Of a stretch of DNA of 64,000 bases, positions 25,040 through 34,203 are shown piece after piece (position 1 is the first letter of the stretch; the number at the start of each line of letters is the position of its first letter). The stretch spans positions 91,031 to 155,030 of the forward strand of contig CADBVZ010000006.1 in NCBI GenBank assembly GCA_902798285.1. The letters run 5' to 3'. The notes below the pieces were generated by a model. It was given only the letters and a program-made list of their open reading frames with translations, was not told the DNA's origin and ran no database searches. The DNA comes from an uncultured Prevotella sp. Its GTDB lineage: Bacteria; Bacteroidota; Bacteroidia; Bacteroidales; Bacteroidaceae. A program made the position numbers and the translations under genes.

Positions 25040-27061
25040 ATGGATACAGTATTTAGTGATTGGAAACAGGCGCTTCAGAACCTTCAGGATTGTGTAGAGA
25101 AGGATCTGGAAGAGATACGTAAGCAGAAGGCTGAGGTGCAGCAGATCAAGATAGATATCTTCAACCGTCTGGCTGAAGGTAAGTATTTCCGCGACGACAA
25201 ACGCATCGTGATTTCTGCACCCGAGATTATCATTGGCGATGTGGATAAGAGTGGAACCCTCTGGGGCGATGGTGGTGCTGTGGTTGTGAGAGGTGGCCAT
25301 GTGGATATAGAAGGAACAGGTAAAACCGGCAATGTGAACACCCGTGCTCCTTTCATCTCGCAGATAGCAGTAGACCCAGGACCTGATGGCATTGAGGAAG
25401 TGGTATACCCCCATTCTCAGATTGTGAATCAGGCTCGTAATATCGTTTTGCAGAGCAACAACTCCAATGATTATTTCTCTCAGCCACCTACCTCAGGTGG
25501 TGCCGGTGTGCGTATTCATGCTGATGATAGCATTGAAATCAGTGCAACCCAGTCGGTTGAGAAACGAGGCAATGTGATTTCCGATGAGCTTAGCGTGCTG
25601 AAGAGTGCCAAGTCGGATTTGAACACTGAGGCTTCGAATAAGATGAAGCAGGTAAATAGCATTATTTCCGATGTGGAGGATATTCTGAGTTCGAGTGATG
25701 ATCAGACTGACGATGAAATCAACATGAGATCGAACATAGTAGACCTAGTAGAACTCCAGAACAAATACGATGGTATGATTCCTGCTCTTTATAATGCTGT
25801 AGCCAATTGCATTGATACCTTATCACGCCTGGCAGAAACGAACAGACGTATTACCGCTTTGGAGGCAGAACAGGAGGAAGTGAATAATGCAGAATCTGAA
25901 TTTAAGGATAAGTCAACGGGTGCCCGCTTGACAGTGAATGCAGAGCAGATGATATTCTCTTCTATAGATGGCGACGGCAATATCCGAACTAATGATGAAT
26001 CAGCCATCCATATGCAGGCTCGCAATCTGAACGTTAATACCCTTAAGGAAGATGGTACGCTGATTGAAGACAGTAGTGTTTCGTTCAGAACCGAGTCAAT
26101 GTCCATCTCAACAGCCAATACCGAGATGACCGATGAAACAAACGGCAGCATCACAACGGGAGGCTCAGTTTGGATTAATACCAAAGATTTTGGAGTATCG
26201 GCAGTTGACTACGATATTAAGGATGGTGAGTATGAGATGAAAGAACAGACCGTTGACAGCAGTATTTATCTATCAGCAGAGGATATGCGATTATCCTCAC
26301 AAGATAAGGATGGTAATACGACCGGACAGCTTTCTGTGAATGTTGCCGATACGATGTTCAGTTCTGCTGATAAGGATCAGAACACGACAGGCACCTTCAA
26401 TGTGCAGGCTCAGAAGATGGCTCTCTCATCGACCGATAAGGATAAAAACGCTACAGGACAGTTTACCCTCGTAACAGAACTAGCTAGTGTAGCTGCTATC
26501 GATAAGGACGGTAAGGCTATGGGACAGATTAGTCTCGATGCGAAGGATGTATATGTGAAGGCTACCGATGTGGATGCCGAGAAACTGACCGATAAGAATA
26601 TGGCTGAAGGTAGCAGCTTGACGCTGTTGGCCGAGAAGATGTATATTGGACGTTCTGACCAAGATAATCTGGCGAAGGAACTGCAGGTATCTGCCGAGAA
26701 AACCGGTATCTATGGTAAGACAACGGCTGAGGTTCAGCAGGGTGAGGCAAAGGCTGTGGTACAACTCGATGGCGGCAATGTGGCCATTAGCGGTTCGAAG
26801 GCTGAGTTCTATGGCAATAACACCATCAACGGCAAGAGCGACTTCAAGGCGGATGTGACGATGACGAAGGCTACCGCCGACAACCTTGAGGCGAAGAAAT
26901 CGTTTAAGAGTAAGAATATCAGCGACGGTATGGCTGTTCCTGGAGCTTCCTCTTCGGCCAGTCTCAGTGCGAAACTGAAGGAGGCTGACGCACCAAAGGC
27001 AAAGGATGTAGAACTGCCTAAGGATGAGGAAGAAGGCGAAGGTGAAGGTGGAAATGAATAA
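25040..27061 (+). CDS. VgrG-linked beta-repeat protein of unknown function
   Basis: The protein has 673 residues; the ATG at 25040 is preferred to a GTG at 25034. There is no signal peptide. It begins with a coiled-coil-like helix (residues about 5-45), continues with beta-rich spike-like sequence, then a second helical stretch (about 185-285). From 26294 to 26557 four tandem repeats of exactly 22 residues share an SSxDKDxxxTGQ start, as in a beta-solenoid. The end is acidic (DEEEGEGEGGNE). It lies 11 bases after vgrG, and no known family is recognised. A spike tip extension, a VgrG chaperone or a secreted cargo are all possible; a needle-like extension is favoured by the repeats. Confidence 0.6.
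   Translation: MDTVFSDWKQALQNLQDCVEKDLEEIRKQKAEVQQIKIDIFNRLAEGKYFRDDKRIVISAPEIIIGDVDKSGTLWGDGGAVVVRGGHVDIEGTGKTGNVNTRAPFISQIAVDPGPDGIEEVVYPHSQIVNQARNIVLQSNNSNDYFSQPPTSGGAGVRIHADDSIEISATQSVEKRGNVISDELSVLKSAKSDLNTEASNKMKQVNSIISDVEDILSSSDDQTDDEINMRSNIVDLVELQNKYDGMIPALYNAVANCIDTLSRLAETNRRITALEAEQEEVNNAESEFKDKSTGARLTVNAEQMIFSSIDGDGNIRTNDESAIHMQARNLNVNTLKEDGTLIEDSSVSFRTESMSISTANTEMTDETNGSITTGGSVWINTKDFGVSAVDYDIKDGEYEMKEQTVDSSIYLSAEDMRLSSQDKDGNTTGQLSVNVADTMFSSADKDQNTTGTFNVQAQKMALSSTDKDKNATGQFTLVTELASVAAIDKDGKAMGQISLDAKDVYVKATDVDAEKLTDKNMAEGSSLTLLAEKMYIGRSDQDNLAKELQVSAEKTGIYGKTTAEVQQGEAKAVVQLDGGNVAISGSKAEFYGNNTINGKSDFKADVTMTKATADNLEAKKSFKSKNISDGMAVPGASSSASLSAKLKEADAPKAKDVELPKDEEEGEGEGGNE
26294..26557 (+). 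repeat. Four in-frame 22-residue (66-base) tandem repeats
   Basis: The repeats begin SSQDKDGN, SSADKDQN, SSTDKDKN and AAIDKDGK, each exactly 22 residues apart, with conserved Gly and Gln in the TGQ part. The DNA copies have diverged, so the periodicity is kept at the protein level. Confidence 0.8.
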
Positions 27062-27081
27062 TCTTTAGTGGAAATTGAAAT

Positions 27082-27795
27082 ATGAGAAGAAGTATAGAAA
27101 CCCTAATTGATGAGATGAAGACCAAGATGAGCGGTTACGTCGTCTTGCTACAATATCGTTATATGAACCTCTGTGTGAAGGCAGAAGCAGCTGCTCTTTT
27201 GTCAATCACCGTTATTGACGAAGAAGGTGAGGAAAAAGACTTAGAGGCTGTTGCATCCGCAGCGTTAGGCAATGAGTATCAGTTTGAAATCTATCCTAAC
27301 GACAAGAAGATGACCTATGCTATTAGCAGAGGTATTAAGGAGGCTCATCCGGAGTTTAAGATTGATATAAGAACTGAAGATGGTGGAAACGCTTCTGAAG
27401 AAGATGATGATCAGGAGAAGGTGATTGTGTGCACGATGCCCGAGGTGAACAAAGATCGTCATGATACGCTAATGGATGGTGTGGGTACGCTCTATGACCA
27501 GTGTAAGGCGAAACTCGATGCCAATCACGCTATCTATAAGGCCCGACTGACAACCAAGTTAGTAGGCAGTTCAGAAGAAGATACCAAGGAGGCTGAGGAT
27601 AAATTGGAAGAGGTTTACAGCAAGCACGACGAGATAGCACAGCAATACAAGGAAAACAAGGAAAAGGAGATAGAAGAAGCCTACCAGCGCTATCTGGATG
27701 AACAGACGGCTAAGCAGAATGAGGAGGATGAGAAGGCTGCTGCGCGTGGAGTGAATGCTGGTCGGAAGTTCCGTATCGATCAGGAAGAGGAATAA
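27082..27795 (+). CDS. Acidic coiled-coil protein in the T6SS operon
   Basis: The protein has 237 residues, with no signal peptide or membrane segment and no recognised family. Residues about 1-95 look globular (SGYVVLLQYRYMNLCVKAEAA, FEIYPNDKKMTYAISRGIKEA). A very acidic turn (ASEEDDDQEK) follows. Residues about 155-225 are a long charged helix rich in Glu and Lys, probably a coiled coil. It sits between the beta-repeat protein and an outer-membrane-like protein, so an adaptor or chaperone for the spike is a reasonable guess. Nothing proves it. Confidence 0.55.
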   Translation: MRRSIETLIDEMKTKMSGYVVLLQYRYMNLCVKAEAAALLSITVIDEEGEEKDLEAVASAALGNEYQFEIYPNDKKMTYAISRGIKEAHPEFKIDIRTEDGGNASEEDDDQEKVIVCTMPEVNKDRHDTLMDGVGTLYDQCKAKLDANHAIYKARLTTKLVGSSEEDTKEAEDKLEEVYSKHDEIAQQYKENKEKEIEEAYQRYLDEQTAKQNEEDEKAAARGVNAGRKFRIDQEEE

Positions 27796-27817
27796 TATGT
27801 GAAACTTAAAAGAAGTA

Positions 27818-28816
27818 ATGAAGAAAGGGATATTATGTTTCCTAATGGCCTGTACGGCTGCACTGGCTGAAGCCCAGTACATACCAGCATTCCGGACTGA
27901 CACCGTAGAGGTGAAGGATGCCGGCAAAGAGTACTGGAGCGAGAAGAACACCTTCAAGCATCTGGAGGTGTCGGTTACGCTGGGTACTACTGGTGTGGGT
28001 ATCGATGTCGCTGCCCCCATTTGTGAGTACTTTCAGGTCAGACTGGGCTATGATTATATGCCACCTTTCAAGTTGAAGTTCGATATGCCGCTAGCTGGTA
28101 ACGGAGAGGCGGCCCGTCAGTATGACGAAAATGGCAATCGCAAGGTAACGTACTTTAATCAGATAGAAAAATATATCTATGATAATAGTGGTTACGAGAT
28201 AGACGATCACATTCAGATGGAGGGTAAGTTGACAATGAACAATCTGAAACTGCTCTTCGATATCTATCCTTTGGCATACAACAAACACTTGCATGTGACG
28301 GCAGGTATCTACTGGGGACCGAGTCAGTTTGCAAAGGCTGTGAAGGGTAGTGGGGCAGATGTGACGCTGAGCTATATGCAGAACTACAATAGCCAGTATG
28401 AGTCAGCATCTGCCGATGACGAAATCAAAAAATACGGTCGTCTGGATCTTTATCCTGGTGATTATGACCACGACTTCGTGACGAATGGTACGAGGCACAA
28501 AAAGGGTGAAGCCTATCTGTTGCAGCCTTCGGATAACGGAGATGTCACAATTCAGGCTAAGTCATGGTCATTGAAGCCTTATCTGGGCATAGGATATACA
28601 GGTCGTCTCATCAAGAGTCGCGATGATTGGAAAGTCTCTGCAGAGTTGGGTGCTCTCATATGGGGAGGCACACCTGAGCAAGTTACTAATGATGGCACTG
28701 ACCTCTCGCAGAAGGTAACAAACATAAAGGGTAGCATGGGTACAACCGTCGACGCTGTGAAGTTCCTGAAGGTCTACCCCGTACTGAGTGTAAGATTTGC
28801 AAAGACGTTATTTTAA
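27818..28816 (+). CDS. Putative outer-membrane protein of the T6SS operon
   Basis: The protein has 332 residues with a signal peptide ending in LAEAQ near residue 20. The mature part alternates in amphipathic strands (HLEVSVTLGTTGVGIDVAAP, FQVRLGYDYMPPFKLKFDM, WSLKPYLGIGYTGRLI, KVSAELGALIWGG) and ends in KVYPVLSVRFAKTLF, with a terminal Phe as in outer-membrane barrels. Large soluble loops lie between the strands. Systems of this type lack TssJ, TssL and TssM, so an outer-membrane component is needed and this is a good candidate. Whether it equals one of the Bacteroidetes-specific Tss proteins (TssN to TssR) cannot be told without a profile search. Confidence 0.6.
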   Translation: MKKGILCFLMACTAALAEAQYIPAFRTDTVEVKDAGKEYWSEKNTFKHLEVSVTLGTTGVGIDVAAPICEYFQVRLGYDYMPPFKLKFDMPLAGNGEAARQYDENGNRKVTYFNQIEKYIYDNSGYEIDDHIQMEGKLTMNNLKLLFDIYPLAYNKHLHVTAGIYWGPSQFAKAVKGSGADVTLSYMQNYNSQYESASADDEIKKYGRLDLYPGDYDHDFVTNGTRHKKGEAYLLQPSDNGDVTIQAKSWSLKPYLGIGYTGRLIKSRDDWKVSAELGALIWGGTPEQVTNDGTDLSQKVTNIKGSMGTTVDAVKFLKVYPVLSVRFAKTLF

Positions 28817-28835
28817 ATTATCAATAAAAAGGTAT

Positions 28836-29225
28836 ATGGGAAATTTTGTATGTCAGGGAGCAATGCTCCAGTGTTCATTTGGTATGGCGCCATCGACGCT
28901 GAACGTCATCGTGCCCCTTCGTCCCAAGTGTGGCAATATGCTGATGGCCAACATTATGGATAACGTTCCGATGGTCAACATCATGCCATTCGGTATGTGT
29001 CAGTCGATGGCTAATCCGACGGTGGCTTCTGCTACGTCAGCAGCCATGGGTGTGCTCACGCCGATGCCTTGCATTCCAGTGATTGCAGCCCCTTGGACGC
29101 CTGGTGGTCAGGTCAAGGTGATGAATATGCCCGCACTTATCAACAATGCCAAGTGCATGTGTAACTGGGGCGGTCAGATCTCGGTCACAAATGCCAGCGG
29201 CAGTATGTCGGTAACTGGAAAGTGA
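28836..29225 (+). CDS. PAAR-like spike tip protein, DUF4280 family
   Basis: The protein has 129 residues from the ATG at 28836; an earlier frame would add 13 residues unlike the family. The chain is rich in Cys, Met and Pro (CQGAMLQCSFG, PKCGNMLMANIMDNVPMVNIMPFGMCQSMANP, CMCNWGGQISV), the pattern of DUF4280, which is PAAR-like and caps the VgrG spike with a zinc-held cone. The C-terminus SVTGK overlaps the next start (GTGA). No effector domain is fused to it, so cargo must come from elsewhere, perhaps from the VgrG extension. Confidence 0.85.
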   Translation: MGNFVCQGAMLQCSFGMAPSTLNVIVPLRPKCGNMLMANIMDNVPMVNIMPFGMCQSMANPTVASATSAAMGVLTPMPCIPVIAAPWTPGGQVKVMNMPALINNAKCMCNWGGQISVTNASGSMSVTGK

Positions 29226-30592
29226 AACGGTGGCTGTCGATAGTAGGGCTGCTGGGGCTGGCGCTGACTATCAGTGCGCAGCAGATGCGTGTGGAGCGGT
29301 TCGCCAAGCAGAAAAAGGGACCGTTCAACATGAAGCATGTAAAGACCGATAAGCAGCTGGCTATTATCGATATGATGACTGGCGAGAAGGGCTTTAAGTT
29401 TCTGGCCAATGGTAAGACTGAGGTACAGGCCGAGGAGGCTGATGGCGTGCTAACACTGAAAACGCCAGACAAGACGAGCTTTCTGGTGATTAACCATCCT
29501 GACTACGGTCAGTGCTCATGGAAAGTACCAGGGAAGAAAGGTCTCAGAAAAAAACAGCACTACGAGGCTTACCTATTGACATTCAGTCCCACAAAATCCT
29601 ACAAGCTGCAGAAGCAGTGGGTGATCTTTGAAATACAGCCTAAGGATGCCATCGTTACAGTGGACAGTATGACGACGACGGTGCGCACAGGTATCTGTCA
29701 GTTTAATCTGCCAGTGGGCACGCATCCCTATCGAGTGGAGGCACCTTTCCATGAGGAGGTGGTAGACAGCTTTGAACTATCCGACACGGCTCGACTCATT
29801 CTGCCGATATCGCTACAACCATTCTACTCCTACCTCACTGTGAAGACGCCTCTTGAGAACGCCCGCATTTTGGTAGATGGTCAGTGGATTGGTAATCATC
29901 AGGCTACGAGCGGACACTTGCTTGAAGGCTCTCATCGTCTGACGGTCATGGTGGACGACTTGTGCTATTACGAGTCAACGGTTTCCGTTTCGCGGGCAGA
30001 GAAGAAAAACGTCGAACTGACTGCAGCCGATCTCTCTCCGCGTATCAGCAAACGACAGGGATCTGTGCCTGTGGTGGCCAGACGGGTGAAGGAAGTTACA
30101 GACTCTACGATCACTTCGGATTCTACGAAAACAGCAGACTCGGTCAGTGTAGCAGCCATCGCGACAACAGCACCAGTGACGATAGTGGCTCCAGACGATT
30201 CTACGGCCATTTGGGTGAACCGAGAGTTGATGGGTTATGGCACCTGGGAAGGTCAATTGCCTTTGGGCTATTATCAGGTAAGTACCGAGAAGGAAGGGCT
30301 GGAGTCGCGTACTACAGGCATCTGGGTGGATGATGGGAGTCCGAAGAAACTGGAACTGCTACCACCAATGGCCGACTTTGGATTCCTGAATATCCATAGT
30401 GATGAGATAGGTGCTAAGGTGTATGTAAATGGTGCTCTGAAGGGTGTCACGCCCTTGGTAGTTGAGAATCTGCCTGCAGGCACAAACTGCAGGATAAAAC
30501 TCACGAAGAAGGGATTCCGCGATAGCGAGACCGAAGTGCTAGTAGTCGGCAACGACATGGTGGACGTGAATATAAAGATGAAGAAGATATAA
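29222..30592 (+). CDS. PEGA-repeat envelope protein of the T6SS operon
   Basis: The protein has 456 residues, starting at a GTG that overlaps the PAAR stop (GTGA). A signal peptide ends in TISAQ near residue 20. The body is a row of PEGA-like beta domains: YSYLTVKTPLENARILVDGQ near 200, a third unit near 310-350 (DDSTAIWVNRELMGYGTWEG), and FLNIHSDEIGAKVYVNGALKG near 390, each with a turn before a Gly-rich loop. A low-complexity Ser/Thr stretch (about 285-310) links two of them. PEGA domains are extracytoplasmic modules, often near the cell wall. The gene directly precedes the E1-like gene, with only 2 bases between. It is a candidate periplasmic anchor of the membrane complex. Confidence 0.7.
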   Translation: MKRWLSIVGLLGLALTISAQQMRVERFAKQKKGPFNMKHVKTDKQLAIIDMMTGEKGFKFLANGKTEVQAEEADGVLTLKTPDKTSFLVINHPDYGQCSWKVPGKKGLRKKQHYEAYLLTFSPTKSYKLQKQWVIFEIQPKDAIVTVDSMTTTVRTGICQFNLPVGTHPYRVEAPFHEEVVDSFELSDTARLILPISLQPFYSYLTVKTPLENARILVDGQWIGNHQATSGHLLEGSHRLTVMVDDLCYYESTVSVSRAEKKNVELTAADLSPRISKRQGSVPVVARRVKEVTDSTITSDSTKTADSVSVAAIATTAPVTIVAPDDSTAIWVNRELMGYGTWEGQLPLGYYQVSTEKEGLESRTTGIWVDDGSPKKLELLPPMADFGFLNIHSDEIGAKVYVNGALKGVTPLVVENLPAGTNCRIKLTKKGFRDSETEVLVVGNDMVDVNIKMKKI

Positions 30593-30594
30593 GG

Positions 30595-31731
30595 ATGGCG
30601 GACAGTTGCTTCGATCAGAAACGGATTCAAGCCGCACACGTCATGGTGGTTGGCTGTGGTGCCTTGGGTAACGAGGTATTGAAGAATCTGGTACTGATGG
30701 GTGTGGAGCATATGACGGTGGTTGATTTCGACATCGTGGAGATAGGAAACCTCTCACGCTCCGTCCTCTATACAAAGGCCGATGCCGAAGCGAAACGTCT
30801 GAAGACTGACGTGGTGGCAGAACGTCTGAAGAAAATGAATCCGGCTGTAGAGGTGCAGACCATCTGTGGCGACATAGCCTACGATGTGGGACTTGCACTG
30901 ATTCGGAAGATGGCAGTAGTTATAGGCTGTGTCGACAGCCGTTGGGCGCGTTACTGTATTAACCGCCTTTGTATGCGGGCTGGTGTGCCCTGGGTAGATG
31001 GTGGCATCGACGGACTGGAAGGAACGGCCCGTGTGTTCATGCCTGGCAAAAACTGCTATGCCTGTAACCTCGGACCTGAGGGCCAGAAGGATCTGGCACG
31101 GCGCATGCCTTGTTCGGGAATCATCCGAAGACAGGAACAGGCCGGCTCAGCGCCCACCACCTCTATCGTAGCTTCTGTGATAGGAGCTGTACAGGTGCAG
31201 GAAGCGCTGAAACTGATACACCGTGAGGAGCTGGAGACCGGGAGGCTGACATCGCTCTGTGGCAGGATGTTCTATTACGACGGGGAACACCTGACAACAC
31301 GTACGGCTGACTTTGTGGCCTACGATGAGGACTGTCCGGAGCATGAGCAGTGGACACCCATCAGACAGACGCAGGTCAAACGTCAGGATACTGTAGGAGA
31401 AACCCTGCAGAGACTGTCGCAGGAACTCGGTGACGAGGAGGTGACGATCAGTCTGACTCAGGACTGTTATGTGGACTACGTTGCGAGGCGTGATAATGAT
31501 GAGCGCACTTTTGTGATGTGTCCAGGAAGAGCTGTAGAAGAGGCCACAGCTAGGGATAAGGTGCTACAAGGCTTCCCTCTGAGTGCTCTCTATCAGCATG
31601 AGTACCGTCGAATCGATAAGTCGTTCCCCTATCAGGAACTCACGCTCACAGAACTGGGCATTCCGCCTTACGACGTGTTGCGTGTGTCGACAGAAAAGGG
31701 TGATTATTATCTGGAAATAAAAGAAGTATGA
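30595..31731 (+). CDS. E1-like (ThiF/UBA family) ubiquitin-activating enzyme in the T6SS operon
   Basis: The protein has 378 residues. Residues about 15-215 match the ThiF/E1 adenylation fold: VVGCGALGNEV (residues 18-28) binds nucleotide, VVDFDIVEIGNLSR (42-55) supplies the Asp and Arg of the active site, K70 lies in the expected helix, and GCVDSRWARY (111-120) carries the next conserved Asp. CYAC (154-157) is a zinc-type pair, and PCSG near C173 is a candidate catalytic Cys. Residues about 260-378 form an extra beta/alpha region ending in TLTELGIPPYDVLRVSTEKG, ubiquitin-fold-like and perhaps the E2-presenting domain. Such enzymes activate the C-terminus of a Ub-like protein with ATP. The start is 2 bases after the PEGA gene and the stop overlaps tssG (ATGA). 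Alternative: a cofactor or sulfur-transfer ThiF/MoeB; the E2, Ubl and RING in the same operon argue against that. Confidence 0.85.
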   Translation: MADSCFDQKRIQAAHVMVVGCGALGNEVLKNLVLMGVEHMTVVDFDIVEIGNLSRSVLYTKADAEAKRLKTDVVAERLKKMNPAVEVQTICGDIAYDVGLALIRKMAVVIGCVDSRWARYCINRLCMRAGVPWVDGGIDGLEGTARVFMPGKNCYACNLGPEGQKDLARRMPCSGIIRRQEQAGSAPTTSIVASVIGAVQVQEALKLIHREELETGRLTSLCGRMFYYDGEHLTTRTADFVAYDEDCPEHEQWTPIRQTQVKRQDTVGETLQRLSQELGDEEVTISLTQDCYVDYVARRDNDERTFVMCPGRAVEEATARDKVLQGFPLSALYQHEYRRIDKSFPYQELTLTELGIPPYDVLRVSTEKGDYYLEIKEV

Positions 31732-32522
31732 GAAAAAGAAATTATATATCTGAAGCCAGTGCGGAGATGCTGTTGAACTTCCTCTATCCTGAGGTGGAGA
31801 AGCAATGGATTGCCCATGGTGAAGGCTCATTCTACCGAAACTACAACAGCGACCTCCTCGATTTCGACGACGAGACGAAGGAGATATGGACGGCGCGTGA
31901 CACTTTCCTGAACCTCTTGCCGCAGGGCGTCATCAATCAGGATAATGACCTGAAAGGTGAGGACGCTGCCCAGAAGTTTAAGAAGATACAGCGCAGAATC
32001 CGATTGCTGAACGAGGCGTTCCTGCCTATCGATACGATTGCTTTCCATCAGCGATTGTTCGTGGAGCGTCAGGTTTCAGAGTTGCTTCAGAATAAACTCT
32101 CGTATGTGCTGAACGAATACTTTGGCATTGATCTGGATATGGTGGAAAGTCCACTGGTAAAGGAGGCTGCCCTTATGCTGCCCTATGTGAGCCGTAGTCG
32201 GGGAGACTTTGGTCTCGTGGCCGGTCTGTTGGGTGCGCTGCTTCACTGTCATGTGGACATCATCACAGGGCGATACAGTCATACCGATACAACGCGTCGC
32301 TGGCTTCCTCGCGTTAGGTTTGAGCTGTTGATTGCCGGTCTATCGCCAGAGGAGTTCAGACTGAAGGATGTAGAATTGCAGCCCCTGCGTACATTCATCC
32401 GGGAATGGTTTATACCCTACGAGGTGAAGTGCGAGATCTTGATTAAGGAACATCATTCAGAGCAGCAAGTGAATACCCGTCTGACTTTGGACTATAATAC
32501 GGAACTATACAATAATGATTGA
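31728..32522 (+). CDS. tssG: T6SS baseplate protein TssG
   Basis: The protein has 264 residues. Its best identifying part is the C-terminal third (RWLPRVRFELLIAGLSPEEF near 190, then FIREWFIPYEVKCEILIKEH), which resembles TssG of Bacteroidetes systems. TssG joins TssF, TssE and TssK in the wedge that surrounds the VgrG hub. The start overlaps the E1-like stop, so translation of a baseplate part is coupled to that of the E1. The gene is next to tssK, tssE and tssF, which supports the call. The family is short and variable, so the name rests partly on position. Confidence 0.78.
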   Translation: MRKRNYISEASAEMLLNFLYPEVEKQWIAHGEGSFYRNYNSDLLDFDDETKEIWTARDTFLNLLPQGVINQDNDLKGEDAAQKFKKIQRRIRLLNEAFLPIDTIAFHQRLFVERQVSELLQNKLSYVLNEYFGIDLDMVESPLVKEAALMLPYVSRSRGDFGLVAGLLGALLHCHVDIITGRYSHTDTTRRWLPRVRFELLIAGLSPEEFRLKDVELQPLRTFIREWFIPYEVKCEILIKEHHSEQQVNTRLTLDYNTELYNND

Positions 32523-33729
32523 CGATATGGATATCAATGCGAGAATTAACTGGATGCCGGGCATGGAAATCACGGCGCAGACCTTCCTTGGGATGGCCGA
32601 GAACTGGAACTATAAGTACAGGTTGGCCCTGCGTGCAGCCCTTGGCAACAACAGAATGGGACTGTTGCCCGAGTCGGTCTTCAGCTGTAATGGCATCTTT
32701 GTGAAGAACCGCTTCGAGGTCGACCATCTTCAGTGTCTGGCGCTCCTTACTTCAGGTAGGATAGTCAGTGCCGACGAAGATGTACAGGTAACGATTCCGA
32801 TGCTTTTCGGAGATCGTTATTACCTGACTGTTGGCTTTGGCGAGGATAATACCGAGTATGAGAAGGAGGGCGTGCCGTTTATTCGTCCCCATTATGTTTA
32901 CGGCATCAACACGCTCGAGGAGATAGAAGCCAACGATCTGTTCCCCCTGTTGCGCTTCAGTGTTACCGATGGTGTGTTCTCCATGGATTCGGACTTTATT
33001 CCGCCTTGTCTGCTGCTCACTGCCGATAAACGTTTTAAAGACTATATTGACAGGTATGTGGAGAAGTTGATGCTCCTATCGACTCACGAGAGCTTTGCCG
33101 ATGGTGAGGGTAAGCGTGCGGTGCTCCGCTACGTGTTCCGTCTAAAGGGCTATAACCTGCAGAACAGTATGCAGGACTTTGTCCTGCTGACCCAGGAGAT
33201 AGCACAGGCCATCGACTACTATATAGTGACACCAAACAGAGAACAGCCCACTGAGGTGCCTCAGCCGTCGTATACCGATATCCAGGCGTGGCTGCAGTGG
33301 CTCGACGATTATCTGGCAGGTGCGATCGTCATCCTCGATGGTGTGGTGCTTGAGGACAACACCATTGACTACGACGCTCTTTTAGCACAAGCAAAGAAAG
33401 AGCTCTACGAGCAGTTGCATCCTGAACTCATTGAGAAACTGCTGGCCGATATGAAGGAGGAGTTGCGTGCCGAGATGCAACAGCAGACGGAGGCTCTCAC
33501 TACCTATATCAACGACACGTTGAAGACTGCCATCCTCGAACAGTTGGCTACGGAGGTCGACAATCGTGCCAATGCGCTTACCGATGCGCTCAATCAGAAG
33601 TTCGATCAGTTGGGCAAGGATCTCTCGGAGTCGCTCTACGAGAAACTCTATTTCAATATGTTCGACCATCTGTTCAATGCTCTCTACGTGCCGGAGCCAG
33701 AGGAGAAAGAGTATATACCGTTAATATGA
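32515..33729 (+). CDS. tssK: T6SS baseplate protein TssK
   Basis: The protein has 404 residues from the ATG at 32515; an ATG at 32527 is also possible. The N-terminal INWMPGMEITAQTFLGMAENW pattern (binding the sheath side) and PVDE-like strand motifs (VTIPMLFGDRYYLTVGFGE) fit TssK. Residues about 225-255 carry the helical part before a C-terminal extension (about 290-385) that is strongly coiled-coil-like (AKKELYEQLHPELIEKLLAD and later heptads). In other systems the TssK C-terminus contacts the membrane complex, so the long coil here may bind a different partner. It lies between tssG and tssE. Confidence 0.83.
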   Translation: MIDDMDINARINWMPGMEITAQTFLGMAENWNYKYRLALRAALGNNRMGLLPESVFSCNGIFVKNRFEVDHLQCLALLTSGRIVSADEDVQVTIPMLFGDRYYLTVGFGEDNTEYEKEGVPFIRPHYVYGINTLEEIEANDLFPLLRFSVTDGVFSMDSDFIPPCLLLTADKRFKDYIDRYVEKLMLLSTHESFADGEGKRAVLRYVFRLKGYNLQNSMQDFVLLTQEIAQAIDYYIVTPNREQPTEVPQPSYTDIQAWLQWLDDYLAGAIVILDGVVLEDNTIDYDALLAQAKKELYEQLHPELIEKLLADMKEELRAEMQQQTEALTTYINDTLKTAILEQLATEVDNRANALTDALNQKFDQLGKDLSESLYEKLYFNMFDHLFNALYVPEPEEKEYIPLI

Positions 33730-33736
33730 TGTGCTT

Positions 33737-34192
33737 ATGACGAGTATCAGTTTACCCCTGAATGTAGGTCCAAAAGGACTGTCGAGAGAGGAAAAGTTGA
33801 AGAAGTCGATCGACTCTTCAATCTCCCTGATTTTATCGACAGCTCAGTTCAGCACACCTGCTGATCCGCAGTTCGGCTTTGTGTTCAACAATCTGCGTTT
33901 CGAAATGTTCAATGAGAACGAGGGTGTGGTCTACGACTCAGGCGATACGGACTCGATGGACGGTCTTCAGGGTATCTATGACAAGAAGATCTCTGGCTCG
34001 TCGAAGAGTATTAACACTTTTGCCTCCGAGCTTAAGGAATCTGTTGCTAAGTATGAGCGCCGTCTGGAGGATGTAACTGTGTCGATGACCTATATCCGTG
34101 AGGAGCGACAGATATATATCACGGTGAAGGGTGTAATTAGCAGTACAAAGGAGAATTATGTCTATAAACAGATTTTCAGAATCTGGAATTAA
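33737..34192 (+). CDS. tssE: T6SS baseplate protein TssE (gp25-like)
   Basis: The protein has 151 residues. The ATG at 33737 is chosen over a GTG at 33731. Its sequence follows the gp25/lysozyme-W fold seen in TssE: KSIDSSISLILSTAQFSTPADPQFGF near residues 24-48, then a central region, then YERRLEDVTVSMTYIREERQ near 105, with the conserved Glu/Arg pair of the EPR motif replaced by ERR. TssE links the sheath to the baseplate wedge. The place between tssK and tssF is as expected. Confidence 0.83.
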   Translation: MTSISLPLNVGPKGLSREEKLKKSIDSSISLILSTAQFSTPADPQFGFVFNNLRFEMFNENEGVVYDSGDTDSMDGLQGIYDKKISGSSKSINTFASELKESVAKYERRLEDVTVSMTYIREERQIYITVKGVISSTKENYVYKQIFRIWN

Positions 34193-34203
34193 GATAGAGA
34201 AAG

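Noticed and set aside
28797-28835. Upstream extension of the PAAR-like gene
   Set aside because: The added 13 residues overlap the end of the outer-membrane protein gene and do not fit the DUF4280 start.
30595-31731. E1-like gene read as a plain MoeB/ThiF cofactor enzyme
   Set aside because: No molybdenum or thiamine gene is near, and Ubl, E2 and RING genes share its operon; kept only as an alternative.
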